Assembly (NCBI GenBank): GCA_014377785.1
Contig: JACMOZ010000038.1
Location: 88,513 to 152,512, forward strand
Reading direction: 5' to 3'
DNA: 64,000 bases
Origin: Aeromicrobium sp.
Lineage (GTDB): Bacteria > Actinomycetota > Actinomycetes > Propionibacteriales > Nocardioidaceae
Under the pieces are notes generated by a model, which did not search any database, was not told where the DNA came from, and saw nothing but the letters and a program-made list of their open reading frames with translations. The position numbers and the translations under genes are program-made. This document shows positions 1-7,807 of the stretch, piece after piece. Each line of letters opens with the position of its first letter. Position 1 is the first letter of the stretch.

Positions 1-834
1 GATCAGTTCGAGCGAAGCGCGGGCACAACCAACGGCCATGCCGGCAACCAGCGGGCGAGTGTTGTCGAACGTCGCCATCGCTCCCGCGAAGCCTTCCTTG
101 GGGTCGACGTCGGGGTTGCCGAGAAGGTTTGACTCGTGGACCCGGCAGTTGTCGAGCACGATGACGGCGGTGTCCGAGGCGCGAATGCCTAGTTTGTGTT
201 CAAGCCGCTCCACCCGGATGCCAGGTGTGTTCTTGGTGACGAGGAATGACTTGATCGCCGCGCGGCCAAGTTTCTTGTCGAGGGTCGCCCAGACGACAAC
301 GGAATCGGCGCGATCACCGGAGGTAACGAAGATCTTTTCGCCGTTGAGGACGTAGTATTCGCCGTCCTTCGTCGCGGTGGTTGTGATGGCACCGGAGTCC
401 GAACCGGTTGAGGATTCGGTGATGGCCATGGCGGCCCAGGTGCCCTTGTAACGTGCGAGTTGATCTTCGGTGGCCACCGAGGCGATCGCCGAGTTGCCCA
501 GTCCCTGGCGCGGCATCGTGAGCAGCAGGCCTACGTCGCCCCAGCACATTTCGATGATGGACAGCAGCGATGACATGTTGGTGCCGTTTTTAACTTTGCC
601 TTCCCGCTCCGAGGAATCGGCGTCATCGCGGCGGACACCGGTAGCACCGGCACCCTGACCCTGACCGGAGTCGCTCATACCGTCCACGAGGGAGGCGAGC
701 ATGTCGAGCTCTTTGGGGTACGTGTGCTCGGCGAGGTCATACTTGCGCGAATTGGCGCGCAGAAAATTGTCGGCAACCTTATTGGCCTGATCGATGAAGC
801 CGCGGAACTTACGGGGAGTTTCGAGATTGATCAT
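1..834 (-). CDS. acyl-CoA dehydrogenase, C-terminus truncated by window edge
   Basis: Open minus-strand frame from ATG at 834; translation MINLETPRKFRGFIDQANKVADNFLRANSRKY...TESSTGSDSGAITTTATKDGEYYVLNGEKIFVTSGDRAD is acyl-CoA dehydrogenase-like. Confidence 0.85.
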   Translation of the reverse strand, partial: MINLETPRKFRGFIDQANKVADNFLRANSRKYDLAEHTYPKELDMLASLVDGMSDSGQGQGAGATGVRRDDADSSEREGKVKNGTNMSSLLSIIEMCWGDVGLLLTMPRQGLGNSAIASVATEDQLARYKGTWAAMAITESSTGSDSGAITTTATKDGEYYVLNGEKIFVTSGDRADSVVVWATLDKKLGRAAIKSFLVTKNTPGIRVERLEHKLGIRASDTAVIVLDNCRVHESNLLGNPDVDPKEGFAGAMATFDNTRPLVAGMAVGCARASLELI

Positions 835-854
835 GGTTATGTCCTCTCCACCCC

Positions 855-2216
855 TCAAACGAGGAGTGTGCCTTCCATGACGCCGACGGCGCGCAGATCG
901 CGGTACCAGCGTTCGACCGGATGTTCCTTGACGAAGCCGTGGCCACCGAGCAACTGGACACCATCGGTGCCGATCTTCATGCCATATTCGGAACTCAACC
1001 GGCGGGCGAGGGCGACTTCGCGGGCGAAGTCAAGTCCTTGCTCCGCGCGCGAAGCGGCTTTGTAGGTGACAAGGCGCATGCCTTCGAGTTCGATCGCCAT
1101 GTTGGCGACCATGAACGCGACGGACTGACGGTGAGCGATCGGTTCGCCGAAGGCGGTGCGCCCCTTGACGTATTCGGCAACGTAGTCGAGGACGGCGCGA
1201 CCCGTGCCGAGCGCGAGCGAAGCCCACGCCAGCCTCGACAGCCGAACACATTCGCGGTAGTCATCCGCCGAACCGTCACCCAGCAGGGCAAGGACGGAAA
1301 CCTTGACATCGTTGAGCACGAGCCTGCTCAACGCCGCGGCGCGCAACCCCATGGAGGGGTCGGACTCGATGGTGACGCCTTCGGTGCTGGACTCGATGAT
1401 GAACAGCGCGGGGCCATTGCCGTCAAGGTCGGCACTGACGATGAAGAGTTCGGCCTCGGCACCGCGGACGACAGCGGTCTTGAGGCCGTTGAGGGTGTAA
1501 CCATCAGCCGTCGTGGTCGCCGTGGTCTCGAGCACAAACGGGTCGAACAAGACCCGGGGCTCGGCGATCGTGAGAGCCGCCGTCGGGATGTCCCCGCTGG
1601 CGAAAGCCGGCAAATAGGTTTCCTGCTGCTCGGCCGATCCCCACAGCGACAGCGCAGTCGCGACTGCGGCCGGCGCGAGGCAGGCAACCGCCTGGCCCAT
1701 GTCGCCTTCGGCGAGGGCTTCGGCAACCAGGACGCCGGTCACTGCGGAACGGTCTTCGGAAAGTCCGCCGAGGGCCTCAGGGATGTTGAGCAAGGTCAGC
1801 CCGAATTCGCTGGTCTGCTCGAGGACTTCCTTGGGAGTGTCGTTGGAAACTTCGGCCGTTCCGGCGCCGGGACGGAGGATCTCCTTGGCGAAGTTGGTGA
1901 TGACCTCCACTATCATCTTCTGATCTTCGGTCGGCGACAAGTCGAAGACGCCCGAATCCTTGGTGCGCGACAGACGGGTCGGTTTGCCCGACGACGTCAC
2001 TCGCTTGAACGTGCGGTTGACCGCACCCGCAGTCTGGAAGCCCGACTTCGCACCGTGATAGACGGCCTTCTCAGTTGTCTTGCGCAAACCGAGTTTGTCG
2101 ATGGCGGGCATACTCGCGATGCGATTGAGCACCTGCAAGCCAATACCCATGGGATCTTTGCGATTCGCCACAAGGAACTCCTGGAAAAGCGTTTGGGCGC
2201 CGAATTGGTCACCCAT
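855..2216 (-). CDS. acyl-CoA dehydrogenase family protein
   Basis: ORF 855..2243; start placed at ATG 2216 (MGDQFGAQTLF), 7 nt after a TACACT hexamer. ACAD motifs LTIAEPRVLFDP, LLGGHGFVKEHPVERWYRDLR. Confidence 0.88.
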   Translation of the reverse strand: MGDQFGAQTLFQEFLVANRKDPMGIGLQVLNRIASMPAIDKLGLRKTTEKAVYHGAKSGFQTAGAVNRTFKRVTSSGKPTRLSRTKDSGVFDLSPTEDQKMIVEVITNFAKEILRPGAGTAEVSNDTPKEVLEQTSEFGLTLLNIPEALGGLSEDRSAVTGVLVAEALAEGDMGQAVACLAPAAVATALSLWGSAEQQETYLPAFASGDIPTAALTIAEPRVLFDPFVLETTATTTADGYTLNGLKTAVVRGAEAELFIVSADLDGNGPALFIIESSTEGVTIESDPSMGLRAAALSRLVLNDVKVSVLALLGDGSADDYRECVRLSRLAWASLALGTGRAVLDYVAEYVKGRTAFGEPIAHRQSVAFMVANMAIELEGMRLVTYKAASRAEQGLDFAREVALARRLSSEYGMKIGTDGVQLLGGHGFVKEHPVERWYRDLRAVGVMEGTLLV

Positions 2217-2221
2217 TGCCA

Positions 2222-2246
2222 AAAGTGTAACTCCGAGTTGCACTTT
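2222..2246. promoter_or_regulatory. near-perfect 25-bp operator-like palindrome overlapping the -10 of the acyl-CoA dehydrogenase gene
   Basis: AAAGTGTAACTC-C-GAGTTGCACTTT, 11 of 12 arm positions complementary. Confidence 0.6.
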
Positions 2247-2345
2247 GCTTTGTGTTCGCGCCCTGTGGGTTCTCTCACGTGGGACGGTGCGGCGCCCACG
2301 ATACCGTCCGATAAACTCGCCCGAGTCAGAAACAAGGAGTTTTGA

Positions 2346-2933
2346 GTGTCAGCGTCGCAATCACGTCCCCTGCCCGAAGGCGGCCAACCCCGCCCAATAA
2401 CACGGTGGGGAGCTCCGGTCATGCATCGCGAGCTCAACGACGTCGAGCACTTTGACGACAACCTCGAAACCCTCGTTAAAGACATGGCTGCCACGATGTA
2501 TGCGGCCCAGGGTGTTGGACTTGCCGCCAACCAGGTCGGCGAAGACTTCAAGGTTTTCGTCTTCGATTGCCCCGATGACGACGGCGAACGCGTCACCGGC
2601 GTCGTCTGCAACCCAGTCTTGATCCTGCCCGAAGGCAAGGACCGCGAACTCGACGAGGACGACGAAGGCTGCCTGTCACTCCCCGGTGCGTTCGCGTCGT
2701 GCGCCCGGCCCGATGTCTCGACTGTCAGAGGTACCGATCACACCGGTGCTCCCGTCGAGTTCCATGGCACCGGGCTCCTCGCTCGTTGCCTCCAGCACGA
2801 AACCGACCACCTGTTCGGCATGGTCTTCGGCGACCGCATTCCCGAGCGAGCCCGCAAGAAGCTCTACAAACTGCACAAACAACTCATCGAGGACTACCCC
2901 GACGACTGGCCGGCTTCGATCACTCCGCTTTAG
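2346..2933 (+). CDS. def: peptide deformylase
   Basis: Motifs GVGLAANQVGEDFKVFVFD, EDDEGCLSLPG, LARCLQHETDHLFGMVFGDR; AAGGAG upstream of GTG start. Confidence 0.93.
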   Translation: MSASQSRPLPEGGQPRPITRWGAPVMHRELNDVEHFDDNLETLVKDMAATMYAAQGVGLAANQVGEDFKVFVFDCPDDDGERVTGVVCNPVLILPEGKDRELDEDDEGCLSLPGAFASCARPDVSTVRGTDHTGAPVEFHGTGLLARCLQHETDHLFGMVFGDRIPERARKKLYKLHKQLIEDYPDDWPASITPL

Positions 2934-2952
2934 TGCCAAACGAGGAGCCATC

Positions 2953-3598
2953 ATGCCGAAACTGCGAGTGCACAACCTGTCGCTCTCCGCCGACGGGTAC
3001 GCCGCCGGCCCGAATCAGGGCCTCGATGATCCGCTGGGTGTGGGCGGCCTGCGATTGCACGACTGGGCGTTCGCCACCCGGACGTTCCATCGGGCCTTCG
3101 GCACGGATGAAGGCGAAAAGGGCCTCGATGACGAATTCGCCGCGGAGGGTGACGTCGGCATCGGTGCGACGATCATGGGGCGCAACATGTTCGGCCCGAT
3201 CCGTGGCGACTGGCTTGATGACGAATGGAGGGGCTGGTGGGGTGACGAGCCACTCTTCCACCATCCGGTGTTCGTTCTGACTCATCACCCGCGGGAATCG
3301 ATCTCGATGCAGGGTGGCACCACGTTCCGTTTCGTCACCGACGGCATCCACTCCGCCATCGAGAAGGCGTTCGACGTCGCCGCACCCCACGACGTGCGGG
3401 TCGGCGGCGGGTGCGGCCACCGTCCAGCAGTATCTCCGTGCGGGCCTGATCGACGAGATGCACGTGGTGCTCACGCCCCTCGTGCTCGGCAGCGGTGAGC
3501 GGATCTTCGACGACCTGGACGCCGGCCCCGAGGGTTACGCCTGCGTCGAGCGCCTCCCCTCGGCGTCGGTCGTACACGCGCGTTTCGTCCGCTCCTAA
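2953..3598 (+). pseudogene. RibD C-terminal/dihydrofolate reductase-like protein with an apparent +1 frameshift near 3409-3412
   Basis: Frame 1 encodes MPKLRVHNLSLSADGYAAGPNQ...HDVRVGGG; frame 2 continues as AATVQQYLRAGLIDEMHVVLTPLVLGSGERIF. Removing one G of GGG at 3409-3411 gives RVGGGAATVQQYLRAGLIDE. Confidence 0.75.
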
Positions 3599-3867
3599 CG
3601 CGCGGCTTCGCGTTCCTCGTCAGGACGCCAGTCGTCCACCCGGTTCTTGGCGTCGAGCAAAGACAATCCGGTATTGAGACGAAGCAGTTTGATTGCCTTG
3701 ACCTGCTTCTTGTCGCTGATCAGCGTCGTGATCTCCTCGACTGCGGCTAGTTTCAACCTGGCCACCTGACTTGCCGGGCGGTTCCTGGCGTTTCGCTTCT
3801 CCCACCACGCATAGCCCATGCCGATGGCGAATCCGGCAAATGCGGTCCACAGCCACAGGGGAATCAT
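3595..3867 (-). CDS. small membrane-anchored protein with ribosomal L7/L12 C-terminal-like domain
   Basis: N-terminal TM helix IPLWLWTAFAGFAIGMGYAWW, then KLAAVEEITTLISDKKQVKAIKLLRLNTGLSLLDAKNRVDDW. Confidence 0.7.
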   Translation of the reverse strand: MIPLWLWTAFAGFAIGMGYAWWEKRNARNRPASQVARLKLAAVEEITTLISDKKQVKAIKLLRLNTGLSLLDAKNRVDDWRPDEEREAAR

Positions 3868-3889
3868 GGCTCGAGTCTAGACGGGGCTA

Positions 3890-4690
3890 TTACGCGCGAA
3901 GTTCCCAACAGGCGACAGCCACCGAAGCTGCGACGTTGAGTGAGTCGATCTCCGGCGCCATCGGGATCTTGACCCTGAAGTCGGCGCCCGCTGCCCAGCG
4001 TTCGGTCAGGCCGTGACCCTCCGAACCGACGATCAACGCAAGTTTGGCGACGTCTTTCGGGACTTCGTCCAGCGGCATCGAGTCGTCGGACAACGTCATC
4101 GCATACGTCGTGAAACCGGCGGCCTTCAGCAGCTCGGGAGCACCGTACCAATCCGCGATCCGCGCATACGGCAACCAGAACACCGAACCCATCGACACCT
4201 TGATTGCGCGACGATAAAGCGGGTCCGCGCAGCGTGGCGAGAGAAGTATGGCGTCGAAGCCGAGGGCAGCAACGCTGCGGAAGATGGCACCGACATTGGT
4301 GTGGTCCATCAGGTCCTCGACCAGAACGATCCGTTTGGCGCCGGCGAGGATTGTTGCGGGTTCGGGAAGTTCGGGGCGCTCAAGCGAGGCGAGCGCACCG
4401 CGATGGACATGGAAGCCGGTCAGCGATTCGATCGCTGCGTCGTTGAGGACAAAGCATGGAGCCTCGCTGACTTCGAGTACGTCGGCGAGGGTTTCCACCC
4501 AGCGTGGCGACATGAGGAACGAACGGGGCGTGTTGCCCGACTCGATCGCGCGCCGGATCACCTTCTCCCCCTCAGCCAGGAAGATGCCCCGCTCGGTCTC
4601 GAGGAGTTTGCGCAGGTGCACATCGCGCAGATCGACGTAATCGCGCAGTCTCTGATCCTGCGCGTCGGACACTTCAAAGATCTTGGCCAC
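3890..4690 (-). CDS. TrmH/SpoU family RNA methyltransferase
   Basis: SPOUT motifs VLVEDLMDHTNVGAIFRSVAALGFDAILLSPRCADPLYRRAIKVSMGSVF, LIVGSEGHGLTERW, IPMAPEIDSLNVAASVAVACWE. Confidence 0.9.
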   Translation of the reverse strand: MAKIFEVSDAQDQRLRDYVDLRDVHLRKLLETERGIFLAEGEKVIRRAIESGNTPRSFLMSPRWVETLADVLEVSEAPCFVLNDAAIESLTGFHVHRGALASLERPELPEPATILAGAKRIVLVEDLMDHTNVGAIFRSVAALGFDAILLSPRCADPLYRRAIKVSMGSVFWLPYARIADWYGAPELLKAAGFTTYAMTLSDDSMPLDEVPKDVAKLALIVGSEGHGLTERWAAGADFRVKIPMAPEIDSLNVAASVAVACWELRA

Positions 4691-4695
4691 CGGGT

Positions 4696-4702
4696 TAGCC
4701 TA
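4696..4702. promoter_or_regulatory. candidate shared bidirectional -10 element (TAGCCTA) between two divergent leaderless genes
   Basis: Plus: TAGCCT-6 nt-ATG(4708). Minus: TAGGCT-6 nt-GTG(4690). The whole intergenic gap is 17 bp. Confidence 0.6.
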
Positions 4703-4707
4703 AAGCC

Positions 4708-5235
4708 ATGAGCCTCGATCGCCCCGTGTCCCCCGATCCCTACGACCTGCTTCCGGCCGTTGACTCGTTCGCTGTGACCAGCGAGGACGTTGTCGATGGT
4801 CAGCCGGTCAAGCACGAACAAGTCAACGAGTTCGGCGACACCTCGCCGCAATTATCGTGGTCAGGCGCACCCGAAGGCACCAAGAGTTTTGTCATCACGT
4901 GCTTTGACCCCGACGCTCCCATCGTCTCCGGCTTCTGGCACTGGGTGCTGGTCGATGTGCCCGCCGACGTGACATCGCTGGCGGTCGGTGCGGGCAGAGT
5001 AGGTGGCGAACTTCCCGGCAACGCCTTCCACGTACGCAATGACGGCGGCGGACTCGGCTACATGGGCTGCGCACCGCCGGCCAACGACCAGGTGCACCGC
5101 TATTTTTACGTCGTGCACGCCGTCGGAGCAGAGTCGTTGGGCGTCGATGCGGCCGCGAGCCCGGCCGTCGTCGGTTTCAACCTGGCCTTCAAGACACTGG
5201 GCCGCGCCATCATCCGCGGTACCTACCAACACTGA
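4708..5235 (+). CDS. YbhB/YbcL family Raf kinase inhibitor-like (PEBP) protein
   Basis: SPQLSWSGAPEGTKSFVITCFDPDAP, FWHWVLVDVPADVTSL, GYMGCAPPANDQVHRYFYVVHAV. Confidence 0.9.
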   Translation: MSLDRPVSPDPYDLLPAVDSFAVTSEDVVDGQPVKHEQVNEFGDTSPQLSWSGAPEGTKSFVITCFDPDAPIVSGFWHWVLVDVPADVTSLAVGAGRVGGELPGNAFHVRNDGGGLGYMGCAPPANDQVHRYFYVVHAVGAESLGVDAAASPAVVGFNLAFKTLGRAIIRGTYQH

Positions 5236-5256
5236 CCCGGCGCCCGCGCCGACATA

Positions 5257-5324
5257 CCCGAGATTTGTGCGCTGACGGCCGTTTCAGCAAGGAATATTGG
5301 CCGTATGAGCACAAATCTGGGGGC
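5257..5324. repeat. palindromic dispersed repeat, copy 1
   Basis: AGATTTGTGC-gctgACGGCC ... GGCCGTatga-GCACAAATCT with an 18-nt centre; matches copy 2 at 21382-21450. Confidence 0.75.
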
Positions 5325-5328
5325 TGGG

Positions 5329-6420
5329 TCAGTTCGCGGGCGGCTCGTCGGGCTCCGGCAACCTGGGAGCCGAGCCACCAACGGCGGTCGATGCATCCTT
5401 GGCCGCTTCCAGTGCGGCTTCGACGGCCTTCTGGGTCGCCGACTCATCGGGTGCATCGTCGACGACCGGCGCATCCATCTCGACGCGCTTCTTGCTGCCG
5501 CCGCCATCGAGTGGGATCTTGCCGATAGTTCCGCCGATGCTTTCCATGGCCTTCGTCAGCTCGGCCGGAATGATCCACATGGTGCTGCCTTCGCCCTCGG
5601 CGATACGGGGCAGCATCTGGAGGTACTGGTAGGCCAACAACTTCTGGTCCGGGTTGCCTTCGTGGATGGCCTGGAACACGGTCAGGATGGCTTGTCCCTC
5701 ACCCTGGGCACGCAGGATCGCGGCCTGGCGGTCGGCCTGCGCACGGAGGATCGCAGCCTGACGCTCACCCTCGGCGGTCAGGATCGACGACTGCTTCTGG
5801 CCTTCGGCCCGCAGGATCGACGACTGGCGTTCACCTTCGGCGGTCAGGATGACTGCACGCTTGTCACGGTCGGCCCGCATCTGCTTTTCCATCGCGTCCT
5901 TGATGGACGGCGGCGGGTCGATGCCCTTGAGCTCGACACGGTTGACGCGAATGCCCCATTTGCCGGTCGCACCATCGAGTTCGCCGCGGAGAGCATTGTT
6001 GATCTGGTCTCGGCTCGTCAGCGCGTGCTCAAGGGTCATACCGCCGATGATGTTGCGGAGCGTGGTCATCGTGAGTTGTTCGATGGCCTGGATGTAGTTG
6101 GCGATCTCGTAAGTTGCTGCGACCGGGTCGGTCACCTGGAAATAGATGACAGTATCGATCGAGACGACCAGGTTGTCCTCGGTAATGACCGGCTGAGGCG
6201 GGAACGACACCACCTGTTCGCGCAGATCGATCATGTAGCGGACTTTGTCCACAAATGGCATCACGATGTTCAGGCCCGCCGGCAGCGTTGCACGGTATTT
6301 GCCAAATCGTTCGACGATCCCGGTGCGTGCCTGCGGCACGATCTTGACCGTCATGCTGATGACCACGATCGCGAGAAGCGCGAGCAGGACCAAAAACACA
6401 GTTAGCGCGGATGCAATCAT
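5329..6420 (-). CDS. SPFH/Band 7 (stomatin-like) protein with hendecad coiled-coil repeats
   Basis: IVPQARTGIVERFGKYRATLPAGLNIVMPFVDKVRYMIDLREQVVSFPPQPVITEDNLVVSIDTVIYFQVTDP. Confidence 0.93.
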   Translation of the reverse strand: MIASALTVFLVLLALLAIVVISMTVKIVPQARTGIVERFGKYRATLPAGLNIVMPFVDKVRYMIDLREQVVSFPPQPVITEDNLVVSIDTVIYFQVTDPVAATYEIANYIQAIEQLTMTTLRNIIGGMTLEHALTSRDQINNALRGELDGATGKWGIRVNRVELKGIDPPPSIKDAMEKQMRADRDKRAVILTAEGERQSSILRAEGQKQSSILTAEGERQAAILRAQADRQAAILRAQGEGQAILTVFQAIHEGNPDQKLLAYQYLQMLPRIAEGEGSTMWIIPAELTKAMESIGGTIGKIPLDGGGSKKRVEMDAPVVDDAPDESATQKAVEAALEAAKDASTAVGGSAPRLPEPDEPPAN

Positions 6421-6881
6421 GGCATTGCCTTCCTGGTGACGACGGCAGTTGCGCCGTCGATGTGCATGACAAGCACGTCCGTGCCTGCTTCAAAACTTTC
6501 CGATTTGGACTCGGTGCGCGCCGACCAGATTTCGCTGGCGAGCTGGATCCGGCCGCCCTGCCAATCGACGCGTTCGACGACCTCGCCGGTATGGCCGACG
6601 AGGGCCTGGTGTCCCTGAGTGAGTGTTGGGCCGTCGTGGAGCCTAGCAACGATCGAGGGCCGCGCGAAGAACAGCAGACCGAGAGAGACAACGGCGAAGA
6701 TGAGAACCGCGAGCCACAACGGCCCGCCGAATCCGGCGATGAGGGCGGCAGCCAGGGCGCCGAGGGCGAACATCAGCAACACCAGGTCCATGCTCATCAA
6801 TTCAATGATCGACAAGACGACGGCACCACCGACCCACGCGACCCATTGGTGGTCGGCGATCCAATTGCCCAGTTCATTCAT
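6417..6881 (-). CDS. NfeD family membrane protein
   Basis: Overlaps the SPFH start; TM segments, then GHTGEVVERVDWQGGRIQLASEIWSART OB-fold-like tail. Confidence 0.85.
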   Translation of the reverse strand: MNELGNWIADHQWVAWVGGAVVLSIIELMSMDLVLLMFALGALAAALIAGFGGPLWLAVLIFAVVSLGLLFFARPSIVARLHDGPTLTQGHQALVGHTGEVVERVDWQGGRIQLASEIWSARTESKSESFEAGTDVLVMHIDGATAVVTRKAMP

Positions 6882-6915
6882 GCTGTTTCTCCGCTCCCCG
6901 TCGGTTGTGCGGGAA

Positions 6916-7728
6916 TCATGGTGCACCCGATGCGCGATGACCGTATGCCGCGCGACGTGCCGTGTAGCGGCCATCGGTTTCAGTCAAATCTAGCCGCATG
7001 CCGAAGGCACCGCCCAGATTGGTTGCCGTCAGCGTCGTCGAAATCGGTCCCGATGCCACAATTCGGCCGTCGCTCATGATCAGCACGTGGGTGAATCCCA
7101 GCGGGATCTCCTCGACGTGATGGGACACCATGACCAGCACTGGCGCTTGTTCGGCGCCGGCGAGCATTTCCAGGCTGAGCAGCAAATCTTCACGCGCACC
7201 GAGGTCGAGTCCCCCACCGGGTTCGTCGAGGAGCAGCAGTTCGGGGTCGGTCATCAATGCGCGGGCAATGAGGACACGTTTGCGTTCGCCCTCGCTCAAC
7301 GTGCCGAACGTGCGATCGGCCAGGGAAGCGATGCGCAGTTCGCCCATAATTTGGTCAGCACGAGAAAAATCTTCGGCATCATACTTTTCGTTCCAGCGGC
7401 CGAGGACGGCGTAGGCGGCCGAGACGACCGCGTCTCGCACGGATTCACCCGGCGGGATGCCGTCGGCGACCGCGGTGCTCGTATGGCCGATGCGCGTGCG
7501 CAAATCGAAGACGTCGACACGCCCGAGGCGTTCGCCCAGAATGCGGACCTTGCCGGAGCTGGGGTGCATGGCCGCGCCGACGATCTGCAGAAGAGTGGTT
7601 TTGCCGGCGCCGTTGGGGCCGAGAATGACCCATCGTTCGCCCGGATTGACTGTCCAGTTGACCCGATCGAGGAGAATTTTGCCCGGACGTACGACGCTTA
7701 CGTTTTTGAGGTCGATCGCTGTCCGCAT
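6916..7728 (-). CDS. ABC transporter ATP-binding protein
   Basis: Walker A GPNGAGKTT, LSEGERKRVLIARALM signature, LLLLDEP Walker B. Confidence 0.9.
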   Translation of the reverse strand: MRTAIDLKNVSVVRPGKILLDRVNWTVNPGERWVILGPNGAGKTTLLQIVGAAMHPSSGKVRILGERLGRVDVFDLRTRIGHTSTAVADGIPPGESVRDAVVSAAYAVLGRWNEKYDAEDFSRADQIMGELRIASLADRTFGTLSEGERKRVLIARALMTDPELLLLDEPGGGLDLGAREDLLLSLEMLAGAEQAPVLVMVSHHVEEIPLGFTHVLIMSDGRIVASGPISTTLTATNLGGAFGMRLDLTETDGRYTARRAAYGHRASGAP

Positions 7729-7807
7729 ACACCCTCCCGTGAGTAGTCCAACCGTTCAGAGCAAACCTATCGCGAGCCCGTCACCGACGAGCGATAGCCT
7801 CGTGTCG

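Noticed and set aside
921-2345. 474-aa plus-strand ORF opposite the acyl-CoA dehydrogenase
   Set aside because: Antisense shadow ORF; no motifs, and the real gene with promoter is on the minus strand.
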